This document shows, piece by piece, positions 53,853-62,895 of a DNA stretch of 64,000 nt. The stretch lies in the NCBI RefSeq assembly GCF_030580865.1, contig NZ_JAUQSY010000008.1:248001-312000 (forward strand), given 5' to 3'. Made by a program: the position numbers and the translations under genes. Below the pieces are notes generated by a model. That model saw only the letters and a list, made by a program, of their open reading frames with translations, was not told where the DNA came from and did not search any database. This DNA comes from Hymenobacter aranciens. GTDB lineage: Bacteria > Bacteroidota > Bacteroidia > Cytophagales > Hymenobacteraceae. How positions within the stretch are numbered: position 1 is the stretch's first letter; every line of letters begins with the position of its first letter.

Positions 53853-56282
53853 TTACTTCAGCACGGCGATGGTGACCCCATCCCCGCCCCTATCGGCGTG
53901 CTCGTCGGCTACGCTGGCTACGGCGCGCTGGGAGCGCAGGTAGTCGCGCACCACTTGGCGCAGCACGCCGTTGCCGCGGCCGTGGAGGAACTTGATTTCG
54001 GGCATGCCCAGCATCACGGCGTCGTCCACGAAGCTCATGGTTTTGGTGAGGGCGTCTTCGGCGCGCTCGCCGCGCAGGTCGAGCGTGGGGCTGAAGTCGG
54101 CCATGCGGGAGGTCATGTTGATGTTGCCACCGGTGGCGTTTTTCGAGGCGGCGGCTTTGGCGGCGGTCTCGCGCTCGCGGATTTCGGCGCGGCTCAGCTT
54201 TTCGAGCTGGTTGACTTTCACTAGGGTCTTGAGGCCGCCGAACATCACCTCGGCGGTTTTGCCTTTCACGCTCACTACGTCGCCGTGGCCTTCCTGGCCC
54301 AGCAGGGCCACTTTGTCGCCGGCGGCGAGGCCGTGGGTGGCGGCCAGCTCGCGGGTGGGGCGGGGCTTGGGCGGCTCGATTTGCAGCTCCTTGCGCACGA
54401 ACTCGTCCAGCTTTTCGCGGGCCTGCTTATTGACCTCCTTCTCGGCGTTGCCGCGGCGGATTTCGCCGATGGTGGCCTCGATTTTCTGATTGGTATTTAC
54501 CAGCAGGGCCTTGGCCTGCTGCTTGGCTTCGCGCAGGGTTTCGAGGCGGGTGTCTTCGAGGTGCTTCTTGAGGTCGGCGTATTCCTGGGCGGCCTTCTTG
54601 AGGCGGCGCTCCTGCTTGGCGGCTTCGGCGGTGCGTTGTTCGAGCTCGGTTTTCTCTTTTTCGAGGCTTTCGAGCAGCTGGTCGTAGTTGATTTTATCCT
54701 TGCCCACGAGCTGGCTGGCCCGCTCCACCACGTCCTTCGGCAGGCCGATTTTGCGGGCTATTTCGATGGCGAAGCTGGAGCCGGGCTTGCCCACTTCGAG
54801 GCGGTAGAGCGGCTGCAGGCGCTCGGGGTCGTAGCGCATGGCACCGTTGACGAGGCCCGGGGTGCGCTCGGCGAAGTTCTTGAGATTAGTATAGTGGGTC
54901 GTGACGACACCAAATACCCGACTACGGTTTAATTCTTCCAGCACGGCCTCGGCGATGGCGCCGCCCAGGCTGGGCTCGGTGCCGGTACCGAATTCGTCAA
55001 TCAGTACCAGGCTTTTCTTGCCCGCCAGCAGCATAAACTGCTTCATGGCCAGCAGGTGCGAGGAGTAGGTCGAGAGGTCGTTTTCCAGGCTCTGCTCGTC
55101 GCCGATGTCGAGGAAAATATCGTCGAACACGCCGGCCGCTGAGCCGTCGGCGCAGGGAATCAGCAGGCCCATTTGCAGCATGCACTGCACCAGGCCCACG
55201 GTTTTCAGGCTGACGGATTTGCCGCCCGCGTTCGGACCCGAAATTACCAGCAGGCGCTGCTCGTTGTTCAGTTCCAAATCCAGCGGCACTACCTGGCGGG
55301 GGTCGCCGTTTTCGCGCTTGTGCTCGGCGAAGGCCAGCTGCAGCAGCGGGTGGCGCACGCCGCGCCAGGCCACCAGCGGCTTGGGGAAGAGCACCGGCAT
55401 CTGGCAGTCGAGCTGCACGGCCAGGCGGGCCTTGGCGCGGATGAAGTCCAGCAAGCCCAGGTAGTCGTAGGCCTTGCGCAAATCGGGCAGGTGGGGGCGC
55501 AGCTGGTCGGTGAGGGCGGTGAGGATGCGAATCAGCTCGCGCTGGTAGGCATTCTGCAGGTCTTTGATGTCGTTGTTGAGCTCAAAAACCTCGGCCGGCT
55601 CGATGAAAACGGTCTGGCCGGAGGCCGACTCGTCGTGAATCAGGCCCTTCACCTTGCGCTTGTGCTCGGCGATGACGGGCAGCACCAGCCGCCCGCCCCG
55701 AATGGTCGGCTCGGAGTCGCCGGGAATCCAGCCCTCGGTTTTGGCGTGGCGCAGGATGCCGGCAATCTGCTTCCGCAATTGCAGCTGGCGCTGAATAAGC
55801 TCCTGCCGAATCTGGCGCAGCAGCGGCGAGGCGTCGTCGCGCACGTTGCCGTCGTCGTCCACCACTTTATCCAAAGCGGCCAGTAGGTTTCTATCCACCT
55901 GGATGCCGACGCCCAGCAGGCGCAGGGCGGGAAACTCGCCCTCGTCGGCCTGCGAGAAGAAGGTAAGCGCCTGGCGGATGGTGCGCATGCTCATCTTCAC
56001 CTCGTAGAAGGCCTCCACGTCGAGGTAGGCGCCGGGCAGGGCGGCGCGCTTGAAGTGGGCACGGGCGTCGTGGTAGTGCGAGGCGGGGAAGTCGGCGCCG
56101 GAGCGCAGCAGGTAGGCAAACTCGTCGGTCTGGAGCAGCAGCTTGAGCAGGGGCTCGTGCTTGGTCTGGAACTCCATGCGGGCCACGTGCTGGCGGCCCA
56201 GGGCCGAGAGGCAGTTGGCTTCGAGCTGCTGCCGCAGGGTAGCAAAGCCAATCTTTTGTTCGAAGTGTTGGGGAAAGAGCAA
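53853..56282 (-). CDS. mutS2: endonuclease MutS2
   Basis: 809 residues. Order: N-terminal MutS-like lever helices, an ATPase with Walker A GPNAGGKSVSLKT near residue 348 and Walker B SLVLIDEFGTGTEPSLGGAI, an acidic coiled-coil region (about 510-600, GKDKINYDQLLESLEKEKTE), and a C-terminal Smr nuclease domain (LDLRGERAEDALTKTMSFVD, LHGRGNGVLRQVVRDYL). MutS2 lacks the mismatch-binding domain of MutS and acts on branched DNA or on ribosome collisions. The start codon is TTG (MLFPQHFEQKIGF), the only one that matches the family N-terminus. Followed by a palindrome. Confidence 0.95.
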   Translation of the reverse strand: MLFPQHFEQKIGFATLRQQLEANCLSALGRQHVARMEFQTKHEPLLKLLLQTDEFAYLLRSGADFPASHYHDARAHFKRAALPGAYLDVEAFYEVKMSMRTIRQALTFFSQADEGEFPALRLLGVGIQVDRNLLAALDKVVDDDGNVRDDASPLLRQIRQELIQRQLQLRKQIAGILRHAKTEGWIPGDSEPTIRGGRLVLPVIAEHKRKVKGLIHDESASGQTVFIEPAEVFELNNDIKDLQNAYQRELIRILTALTDQLRPHLPDLRKAYDYLGLLDFIRAKARLAVQLDCQMPVLFPKPLVAWRGVRHPLLQLAFAEHKRENGDPRQVVPLDLELNNEQRLLVISGPNAGGKSVSLKTVGLVQCMLQMGLLIPCADGSAAGVFDDIFLDIGDEQSLENDLSTYSSHLLAMKQFMLLAGKKSLVLIDEFGTGTEPSLGGAIAEAVLEELNRSRVFGVVTTHYTNLKNFAERTPGLVNGAMRYDPERLQPLYRLEVGKPGSSFAIEIARKIGLPKDVVERASQLVGKDKINYDQLLESLEKEKTELEQRTAEAAKQERRLKKAAQEYADLKKHLEDTRLETLREAKQQAKALLVNTNQKIEATIGEIRRGNAEKEVNKQAREKLDEFVRKELQIEPPKPRPTRELAATHGLAAGDKVALLGQEGHGDVVSVKGKTAEVMFGGLKTLVKVNQLEKLSRAEIRERETAAKAAASKNATGGNINMTSRMADFSPTLDLRGERAEDALTKTMSFVDDAVMLGMPEIKFLHGRGNGVLRQVVRDYLRSQRAVASVADEHADRGGDGVTIAVLK

Positions 56283-56395
56283 GTAAGTAGTCGTTCGGTA
56301 TTCTATCAGTTTCAGGCTACGAAGATAAACAGCCGGCGGGGCGGGAAGATTCGCGGGCTGTGTAGATTGTGTGAAGGCGGACGCTGGCGGGGGCT

Positions 56396-56437
56396 GGCCG
56401 CAGTCTTAAAGGAGCGCAGCGACTGTGACTGCTGGCC
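56396..56437. repeat. dispersed 42-base element, family B copy 2
   Basis: Matches 48179-48220 in 37 of 42 positions, with the same GGCCGCAGTCTTAA start and GTGACTGCTGGCC end. A short GC-rich hairpin region follows. Confidence 0.85.
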
Positions 56438-56545
56438 AATAGACGGGGGCAGCGCCAGCGGCCGACCGCTTTTTTGTGCCGCTACCGGGCCGCCCGCCCC
56501 AAGGCCGCCACTACAGTCACGAGGACATCGATGCAGCTCAGGCAG

Positions 56546-56797
56546 ACATTCACTTTACTAGAAAAGGCATAGATTTTACCCAGGCAGGCCTTATCTGCAA
56601 CCAGCACGGCATAGGTACTGCTCAGGCGGGCCTTACCTGCCACCAGCACGGCATAGATACTGCTCAGGCGGACCTTACCTGCTACTAGCACGGCATGATT
56701 TGACCTGATGCGGACCTTATCTGTCACCAGCACGGCATGATTTGAGCTGATGCGGGCCTTATCTGCCACCAGCAAGGCATTAGCAGACCTCTGGAGG
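56546..56797. repeat. 42-base tandem repeat, about six units
   Basis: Units begin at 56546 (diverged), 56588, 56630, 56672, 56714 and 56756 (diverged at its end); the first full unit starts GCCTTATCTGC and ends CAGGCGG. The last four vary at a few positions, with two blocks (CTCAGGCGG and CTGATGCGG types). The period is a multiple of 3; a minus-strand ORF of 97 residues (56482-56775) reads 14-residue repeats such as NHAVLVAGKVRLSS. Confidence 0.9.
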
Positions 56798-56878
56798 CCG
56801 TCATTTATCCCCGGTACCGTCGTGGTTTTGACTTCCAGACGTTTGCCTTTATCTTGCGGGCCTTAGCCGCCCGCTACC

Positions 56879-57259
56879 ATGTCCGAGCCTACTCCTCCTA
56901 CCCTGGCCGCCCAGTTTGCCCAGCGCCTGCTGGAGCGCGACGCCCCGCCCCCACCGCCCAGCCAGGAGCTCGAGGCAGTGCTCGACCGCATTCAGGCCTG
57001 GCTGCTGCCGCCCGGCGGCACCCGCGACACCCGCACCCACCGCCGCCAGGCCCGCATGCTGGTGGCCCTGATGCAGCACCCCGAGCGCAGCACCGAGCAG
57101 CTCACCGCCGCCTCCGGGCTGGAATGGCGGGCCGGCTCGCGCATGAGCCTGGTCTTATTCGAGCGCGGCCTGACGCACCGCGAGCGGCGCGGCCGCTACT
57201 TCTACCACCGCCTCACCCGGGCCGCCGAGGATGCGCTGCTGCTGGTGGTGGCGGGGTAA
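56879..57259 (+). CDS. small hypothetical protein, winged-helix-like
   Basis: 126 residues. After a Pro-rich N-terminus (ERDAPPPPPSQELEAVLDRI) comes RRQARMLVALMQHPERSTEQ and LTAASGLEWRAGSRMSLVLF with a following basic RERRGRYFYHRL wing, a pattern like a winged helix-turn-helix of the MarR/ArsR size class, but I cannot name the family. It is cytoplasmic. It could be a transcriptional regulator, but nothing shows a target. Preceded by the tandem repeat region and followed after 56 bases by a secreted protein gene on the same strand. Confidence 0.65.
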   Translation: MSEPTPPTLAAQFAQRLLERDAPPPPPSQELEAVLDRIQAWLLPPGGTRDTRTHRRQARMLVALMQHPERSTEQLTAASGLEWRAGSRMSLVLFERGLTHRERRGRYFYHRLTRAAEDALLLVVAG

Positions 57260-57315
57260 AACCCGGCGAGCACAGCTTTTTGCATCACTCTGACAGTCCT
57301 GTTTTAGTAGCCCTC

Positions 57316-57846
57316 ATGCGTCTCATCCCGCTGCTGTTCTTAATTCTGGCGTGCTTCGTCGAGCCGGCACAGGCGCAGCATTATTATGCTGCAAGAGCTG
57401 ATAGCGCCGCCACAGTTCAGGCCGTTCCGGAGCCCGTCGTGACAAGTTTCCGGCGGGTGTTTGCGGTGCTCCCGCCCGATTCCATAGTGTGGTGGGAAGT
57501 ATTTGGTCCCAATTCCTACTACGGCGTCAATATCGGTAAATATGGGGGCGGCGGGAAAGCGGTTTTCGACTCCTCCGGCCTCGTAACGGAAACGCTACTA
57601 AGCATGCAGATGAACATGTTGCCCAAGCCTGTGCAGCATAAAGTTCGGAAAACGGTTCTGCCCTGGATAAAGAGCAAATCCCCTACGGCGGCCGCTCAGC
57701 TTCAGGCTTACGTTTACACGGTGGAAGCGGCGGTGAGGTATTATGTAATAGATTTTTACGACCCCGCTGCACCGCGAAGAAGCCGTGACTGGCTGATACG
57801 GCCCGACGGCACTTATTACCCCCGCGGCAACCCGGTGTTTCGATAG
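57316..57846 (+). CDS. secreted PepSY-like (BLIP-like) protein
   Basis: 176 residues from ATG 57316 with signal peptide (MRLIPLLFLILACFVEPAQA). The domain PEPVVTSFRRVFAVLPPDSI, WWEVFGPNSYYGVNIGKYG, VFDSSGLVTETLLSMQMNML is similar to the putative beta-lactamase-inhibitor-like PepSY family of Bacteroidota. No enzymatic motif. The longer upstream frame overlaps the previous gene and is not used. It is convergent with the copper ATPase gene, 45 bases away. Confidence 0.7.
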   Translation: MRLIPLLFLILACFVEPAQAQHYYAARADSAATVQAVPEPVVTSFRRVFAVLPPDSIVWWEVFGPNSYYGVNIGKYGGGGKAVFDSSGLVTETLLSMQMNMLPKPVQHKVRKTVLPWIKSKSPTAAAQLQAYVYTVEAAVRYYVIDFYDPAAPRRSRDWLIRPDGTYYPRGNPVFR

Positions 57847-57891
57847 CTGCAAGGCCGGATTGCAGGCCCGAGTGGCGTGGGGCGCTACCGC

Positions 57892-60165
57892 TCAGGCCCG
57901 AAACGTCCGCAGCCGCAGCGAATTGCTCAGCACCGACACCGAGCTCAAGGCCATGGCCGCCGCCGCCAGCATCGGCGAGAGCAAAATCCCAAACGCCGGG
58001 TAGAGCACCCCGGCCGCGATGGGAATGCCCAGCGCATTATACACGAAGGCAAAAAACAGATTCTGCCGGATGACCTGCATGGTGCGGCGCGACAGCGCGA
58101 TGGCCGTGACCACGCCCTGCAAGTCGGAGCGCATGAGGGTGATGCCGGCGGCGGCCATGGCCACGTCGGTGCCCGCGCCGATGGCCAGGCCCACGTCGGC
58201 CTGCGCCAGGGCCGGGGCGTCGTTGATGCCGTCGCCCACCACGGCCACGCGGCGGCCCTCGGCCTGCAGCTCCTTCACTTTGCCGGCCTTGTCGGCGGGC
58301 AGCACCTCGGCAAAGTAGCGGGTGATGCCCACCTGCGCCGCCACAGCGGCGGCGGCCTGCGGGTGGTCGCCGGTCAGCAGCAGCACCTCGATGCCCTGGG
58401 CCTGCAGGCGCGCTATGGCAGCGGCGGAAGTGGGGCGCACGGTATCGGCCAGGGCCAGCAGGGCCACGGCCTCGCCGGCCACGGCCAGGTAGAGGACGGT
58501 TTTGGCCTGTTGGGCGAGCTGGGCGGCGGTGGTTTCCAGGTTGGCGGGCAGGGTGATGCCGGCCTCGGCCAGCAGGCGGCGGTTGCCGATGAGGACGGGC
58601 TGGCCGGCCACGGTGGCGGCGGCACCCTGGCCGGCGGTGGCCTGGAAATTGGTAGCCGGGAGCCGCTCGGCGGCCTGGGCTTCGGCGTAGCGCAGCACGG
58701 CCGCGGCCAGGGGATGCTCGCTGAGGCGCTCCACGGCGGCGGCCAGGGCCAGCAGGTACGGAGCATTCTGGTCGGGGGCCACGAAGTCCGTCACGCTGAA
58801 CTCGCCCTGGGTGATGGTGCCGGTTTTATCGAGTAGCACGGTGTCTACCTGATAAGCTTTTTCGAGCGCCTCGGCGCTGCGAATGAGCACGCCGTGCTCG
58901 GCGCCCTTGCCCGTGCCCACCATGATGGCCGTGGGCGTGGCCAGCCCCAGCGCACAGGGGCAGGCAATGATGAGCACCGCCACGAAGTTGACCAGCGCCA
59001 GCGGCAGCCGCGTCTCGGCCGGGCCCAGCAGCAGCCAGGCAATGAAAGTGAGCACCGCCAGTCCAATCACCACCGGCACAAACACCGCACTTACCCTATC
59101 GGCCAGCCGCTGAATGGGCGCGCGACTGCCCTGGGCGTCTTCCACCAGCTTCACAATCTGGGCCAGCACGGTGCCTTCGCCCACCCGCGTAGCCCGGAAG
59201 CGGAAGGCCCCGGTGCGGTTCAGCGTCGCACCGAAAACCTGGTCGCCGGGCTGCTTCTCCACGGGTAGGCTCTCGCCGGTCAGCATGGCCTCGTCGAGGG
59301 TCGAGCGGCCGTCGAGGATGAGGCCGTCGGTGGGCACTTTCTCGCCGGGGCGCACGCTCAGCACGTCGCCCTCGCGCAGCTGCTCGATGGGCACGTCGGT
59401 TTCGGTGCCGTCGGGATTGAGGCGGCGGGCGGTTTTGGCCTGCAAGCCCAGCAGCGCCCGCATAGCGGCCGAGGTGCGGGTTTTGGCTCGCTGCTCCAGC
59501 ACTTTGCCCAGCAATATCAGGGCAATGATGGTGGCCGTGGTATCGTAGTACACCTCCGGCATCAGCCCCTGCCGGTGGAAAAAGCCGGGGGCCACTGTGG
59601 CCGCCAGGCTGTACAGAAACGCCGCCCCGGTGCCCACGGTAATGAGCGTGTCCATCGTTGCCGTGCCGTGCCGCAGAGCCTTCCAGGCCGCCACGTAAAA
59701 CTCGCGCCCGCTGTAGAGCAGTACCGGCAGCGTGAGCAGCAGCAGACCGTAGTTCAGCCATTGCTCGTTGACGTGCACCAGCATCGGCCACAGCATCAAC
59801 ATGCTCAGGGGCATAATGAGTAGCGTGAGCCCCACGGCCACGCCGAAACGCCGCCGCAACTGCTGGTAGGCCCGGGCCTGCTGCTGCTCGGTTTGGGCCT
59901 CGCGCTCGGCGGCGGTACTGGCGGGGGCGCGCTCCATTACACCGTAGCCGGCGCTTTCTACGGCCGCTTTCATGGTGGCCGGGGTGGCCTCGCCGGGCAG
60001 GTAGTCCACGGTAGCCTTTTCGGTGGCGTAGTTCACCAGCGCCCGCCGCACGCCGGGCGTGCGGCTCAGCGACTTCTGCACAAAATTGGCGCAGGAGGCG
60101 CAGGTCATGCCTGTAATGTCCAGCGTTTCGGTGTGCAGGTCGGGTTCGGGCAGGTCAGCTTCCAT
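57892..60165 (-). CDS. copA: copper-translocating P1B-type ATPase
   Basis: 757 residues. One N-terminal heavy-metal-associated domain with C22-x-x-C25 (GMTCASC), eight membrane helices, actuator motif TGES, the translocation motif CPC in [13 protein letters not shown], phosphorylation site [15 protein letters not shown] and GDGINDAP. The CPC and later N/Y and M-S motifs mark a Cu+ exporter (P1B-1). It pumps Cu+ from the cytoplasm using ATP. No CopZ chaperone or regulator is adjacent; the metal efflux pump at 18.5-24.1 kb could act in series. Divergent promoters with the DUF1080 operon are in the 126-base gap. Confidence 0.96.
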   Translation of the reverse strand: MEADLPEPDLHTETLDITGMTCASCANFVQKSLSRTPGVRRALVNYATEKATVDYLPGEATPATMKAAVESAGYGVMERAPASTAAEREAQTEQQQARAYQQLRRRFGVAVGLTLLIMPLSMLMLWPMLVHVNEQWLNYGLLLLTLPVLLYSGREFYVAAWKALRHGTATMDTLITVGTGAAFLYSLAATVAPGFFHRQGLMPEVYYDTTATIIALILLGKVLEQRAKTRTSAAMRALLGLQAKTARRLNPDGTETDVPIEQLREGDVLSVRPGEKVPTDGLILDGRSTLDEAMLTGESLPVEKQPGDQVFGATLNRTGAFRFRATRVGEGTVLAQIVKLVEDAQGSRAPIQRLADRVSAVFVPVVIGLAVLTFIAWLLLGPAETRLPLALVNFVAVLIIACPCALGLATPTAIMVGTGKGAEHGVLIRSAEALEKAYQVDTVLLDKTGTITQGEFSVTDFVAPDQNAPYLLALAAAVERLSEHPLAAAVLRYAEAQAAERLPATNFQATAGQGAAATVAGQPVLIGNRRLLAEAGITLPANLETTAAQLAQQAKTVLYLAVAGEAVALLALADTVRPTSAAAIARLQAQGIEVLLLTGDHPQAAAAVAAQVGITRYFAEVLPADKAGKVKELQAEGRRVAVVGDGINDAPALAQADVGLAIGAGTDVAMAAAGITLMRSDLQGVVTAIALSRRTMQVIRQNLFFAFVYNALGIPIAAGVLYPAFGILLSPMLAAAAMALSSVSVLSNSLRLRTFRA

Positions 60166-60291
60166 AATGCGGGCTTTCGAGGTCGGTTCATCGCCCCGGA
60201 TTCCAACAACAAAGGAACTACTGCCGGCTCCCGGCTACGGTATTGAATATGGGCCGGGGAGGTGCATAATTTCTCTCGCCCCGCCAACCAG

Positions 60292-61062
60292 CTACAGCGG
60301 CCGCACCCAGATATTGCGGAAGCTCACGGGCTCGCTTTTGTCGCCGTGGGCCTGCAGCTTAATGGGAGCCGGCCCGTGCGCCTGGTAGCTGGGCTGGCCG
60401 ATGTACTGCGTGGGCCCGGCCAGCTCGGCCGCGTTTTGCACCACCACCCCATTGAAGAGCACCGTGACGCGGGCCGGAGCGGCCAGCGAGCCGTCGGGCC
60501 GGAAGGTGGGGGCCAGCCACACCACGTCGTAGGTCTGCCACTCGCCGGGGCGGCGGGTGGGGTTGGCCAGCGGCACGTGCTGCTTATAGATGCTGCCCGC
60601 CATACCGTTGGAGTACGTGCTGTTCTGGTAGCTATCGAGGATTTGCAGCTCGTAGCCCAGGTCGCCCTTGCCGGTGGAAGCCAGGAAGACGCCGCTATTG
60701 CCCCGCCCCTGCCCGGTGCCGTTGATGTTGACCGGAATGCGCCACTCCAAATGCAGCTGGTAGCTGCCGAAGCTGCGCCGGGTTTCGATGTTGCCAGTGC
60801 TTTTGTCGACGGTGAAGGCGCCTTTGGCTACCTTCCATTTGGCCGGCGTGTTGCGGTCGTCGGTCATCACCCATTGGCTTAGGTCTTTGCCGTTGAAGAG
60901 AATGATGGCATCGGCGGGCGGGGCGCTGGCGGTAGCGGCCGGCACCACTACCGGCGGCACCGGGGTATATACCTCGGTATCTTCGGGCTTGCCGGTTTGC
61001 TGGGCGCAGACGGTGGAAAGGGCGGCTACGCTGAGGGTAGCGGTGAGCAAAAGCTGTTTCAT
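60292..61062 (-). CDS. secreted DUF1080 (3-keto-disaccharide hydrolase-like) protein
   Basis: 256 residues with signal peptide MKQLLLTATLSVAALSTVCA and a laminarinase-fold domain: ILFNGKDLSQWVMTDDRNTP, LHLEWRIPVNINGTGQGRGN, GYELQILDSYQNSTYSNGMA. DUF1080 proteins occur with 3-keto-glycoside enzymes and some hydrolyse 3-keto-glycosides, so a role in glycoside breakdown fits the operon. The start at 61062 is the natural signal-peptide start. Upstream is a hairpin (61086-61117) and then the MFS gene on the same strand. Confidence 0.88.
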   Translation of the reverse strand: MKQLLLTATLSVAALSTVCAQQTGKPEDTEVYTPVPPVVVPAATASAPPADAIILFNGKDLSQWVMTDDRNTPAKWKVAKGAFTVDKSTGNIETRRSFGSYQLHLEWRIPVNINGTGQGRGNSGVFLASTGKGDLGYELQILDSYQNSTYSNGMAGSIYKQHVPLANPTRRPGEWQTYDVVWLAPTFRPDGSLAAPARVTVLFNGVVVQNAAELAGPTQYIGQPSYQAHGPAPIKLQAHGDKSEPVSFRNIWVRPL

Positions 61063-61085
61063 AGAGGATTAAAAAGCGGTGTGGG

Positions 61086-61117
61086 TTGTAGAGACGCACT
61101 ATTTTGCGTCTCTACAA
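61086..61117. terminator. hairpin between MFS and DUF1080 genes
   Basis: TTGTAGAGACGCA (61086-61098) and TGCGTCTCTACAA (61105-61117) are perfect complements with a 6-base loop. It may attenuate read-through between the two genes. Confidence 0.65.
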
Positions 61118-61121
61118 CCAT

Positions 61122-62348
61122 TTAAAGTGGAGCAACTTCGGCAGCATTTGCCCCAATTTTCTCGTCGCGGAACAGCAGCAGGAACAGCAGTAGCACGACG
61201 GCGGCAATAACGGCCGGAATCAGCCAAATCATGCGCCAGTCGTGGGTGCCACCCGGTAGCTGGTAGGCGTCGAAAATGCGGCCCGACAGCAGGGTGCCGA
61301 TGAGCATGCCCACGCCGTAGGTGGCGAGCGTGATAAAGCCTTGAGCTGCGCTTTTGAACTGCTCGCCCGCCAGGTTGTCGGTGTAAATCTGCCCGGTGAC
61401 GAAAAAGAAATCGTAGCAGACCCCGTGCAGCACGATGCCCAGCAGCAGCGCCCAGGTAGCATCGGCGCCGCCGAAGGCGAAGAAAACGTAGCGCAGCACC
61501 CAGGCGCTCATGCCGATGGCCAGCATCTTCTTCACGCCCAGCCGCCGGAAAAACAGCGGAATAGCCAGCATAAACAGCAGCTCCGATACCTGCCCCAGAC
61601 TCTGGACGGCCGCCGCCCGCGGCATGTTCACCTCGTTGAGGAAGGGGTTGGTGAAGCCGTAGTAAAAGGCCAGCGGAATGCAGATGGCTACCGAGGCCAG
61701 GAAGAAAATCAGGTACGAGCGGTTCTTGAGCAGGCCGACGGCCTCCAGCCCCAGCAGGCTGCCCAGCGAGGTGCCGGCCGCCGCCCGCGGCAGGGGCGGC
61801 GTGGCGGGCAGCGCGAAGCTGAACACCCCCAGCACCGCCGAGGCGCCCGCCGCCAGCAGAAAGGTGTTGCGCAGGCCGCCGCCCTGCTCCCAGTTGAGCC
61901 AGCCGATGAGCAGGCCCGCCACAATCCAGCCCAGCGTGCCCAGCACCCGGATGGGCGCAAACTCCGTCTGCGGGTCGCGCATCTGCCGGAAGGCGACCGA
62001 GTTGACCAGCGCCAGGGTGGGCATGTACAAAACCATGTAGCCCAAAATGCTGGGGTAAAAGTTGCTGAAGTCGGCGGCCCGGGAGGCTTGCCATAGCAGC
62101 CCGGCCCCCAGCAGGTGCAGCACGCCCAGGATTTTCTGGGCCGAGAAGTACCGGTCGGCAATCAGCCCCACCACGAAGGGGGCGATAATGGCGCCGATGG
62201 ATTGCGTGAGAAACGCCGTGCCCACCTGCAAGCCGGTGGCATGCAGGTCGTGCAGCAGGTAGGTGCCCAGCGTCACGAACCAAGCGCCCCAGATGAAGAA
62301 CTCCAGGAACATCATCAGTGACAATTTCAGGCGGATAGCGGTGGACAT
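61122..62348 (-). CDS. MFS nucleoside permease-like transporter
   Basis: 408 residues, 12 transmembrane helices. The N-terminus LSLMMFLEFFIWGAWFVTLG is the NupG-type signature, and FVVGLIADRYFSAQKILG and LAFYYGFTNPFLNEVNM follow. It would import a nucleoside or a sugar-like substrate with protons. In this operon with a TIM-barrel isomerase and DUF1080 protein, a keto-sugar or glycoside is more likely than a nucleoside (inference). Start at 62348; the cytochrome gene is 48 bases upstream on the same strand. Confidence 0.88.
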   Translation of the reverse strand: MSTAIRLKLSLMMFLEFFIWGAWFVTLGTYLLHDLHATGLQVGTAFLTQSIGAIIAPFVVGLIADRYFSAQKILGVLHLLGAGLLWQASRAADFSNFYPSILGYMVLYMPTLALVNSVAFRQMRDPQTEFAPIRVLGTLGWIVAGLLIGWLNWEQGGGLRNTFLLAAGASAVLGVFSFALPATPPLPRAAAGTSLGSLLGLEAVGLLKNRSYLIFFLASVAICIPLAFYYGFTNPFLNEVNMPRAAAVQSLGQVSELLFMLAIPLFFRRLGVKKMLAIGMSAWVLRYVFFAFGGADATWALLLGIVLHGVCYDFFFVTGQIYTDNLAGEQFKSAAQGFITLATYGVGMLIGTLLSGRIFDAYQLPGGTHDWRMIWLIPAVIAAVVLLLFLLLFRDEKIGANAAEVAPL

Positions 62349-62396
62349 GGGTGGGTTTGGATGGTAAAAGAAGAGAATAACTCCAGCTCGGGCGGC

Positions 62397-62885
62397 TTAC
62401 TTCAGCGCCAGGATATACTTCGCCATCTCGCGGGCGTCGCTCTCCGAGATGCTAGGGTGCGGGGTCATCGGAATACTGCCCCAGCTGCCGGAGCCGCCGC
62501 CGATGATTTTGGAGCCCAGCAGGGCCACGTTGGCGGGCGTGTTGGGGTAGCGCCCGGCAATTTCCTTGTAACCCGGGCCGATGAGCTTGTCGGTCTCGCG
62601 GTGGCAGCTGGCGCAGTCCGATTTGGCTACCAGTTGGGCACCCTGGCCGCCGGCCGGCACGCCAGTGGGCGTGGTGCCGATGTGCGTGTTGGCGGTGTCG
62701 ACCTGCTCCTGGTGCGTCACGGCGGCCTTTTTGGCGTTGGCGGCGCTGTCCTGGTTCAGGGCGTTGGGCGCGGAGGCTGCGGCGCGTTCGGCGCTGGCCA
62801 CGTCGGGGCCGTCGGGTTTGTAGCCGGTGTCGCAGGCCGTGAGCAGCGCGAGGAGACTAAGCAGGGAAAGAAAATTGGTTTTCAT
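62397..62885 (-). CDS. lipoprotein c-type cytochrome
   Basis: 162 residues from 62885 (MKTNFLSLLSLLALLTACDT), lipobox LLTAC. The heme-binding motif is CASCH at the start of the cytochrome domain (KSDCASCHRETDKLIGPGYK) and the distal Met is in SIPMTPHP. A Gln/Ala-rich linker separates the lipid anchor from the heme domain. It would accept electrons in the periplasm, perhaps from a sugar dehydrogenase in the same pathway. The start is 11 bases from the stop of the isomerase gene. Confidence 0.9.
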   Translation of the reverse strand: MKTNFLSLLSLLALLTACDTGYKPDGPDVASAERAAASAPNALNQDSAANAKKAAVTHQEQVDTANTHIGTTPTGVPAGGQGAQLVAKSDCASCHRETDKLIGPGYKEIAGRYPNTPANVALLGSKIIGGGSGSWGSIPMTPHPSISESDAREMAKYILALK

Positions 62886-62895
62886 AATCAGAAAG

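Larger units (their letters stand above)
56283..56878. other. 596-base intergenic region carrying repeats
   Basis: Contains the family B copy (56396-56437) and a 42-base tandem repeat (56546-56797). Short ORFs on both strands run through the tandem repeat, but no gene is well supported. The first 110 bases after MutS2 contain a TATCTTCG near-match to the -7 element on the minus strand. Confidence 0.55.

Noticed and set aside
56546..56797. CRISPR array
   Set aside because: The repeats are head to tail without unique spacers and no cas genes are near; the unit is 42 bases end to end.
61099..62283. 394-residue minus-strand frame over the MFS gene
   Set aside because: Arg/Ala/Gly-rich shadow; the 12-helix transporter occupies the other frame of that strand.
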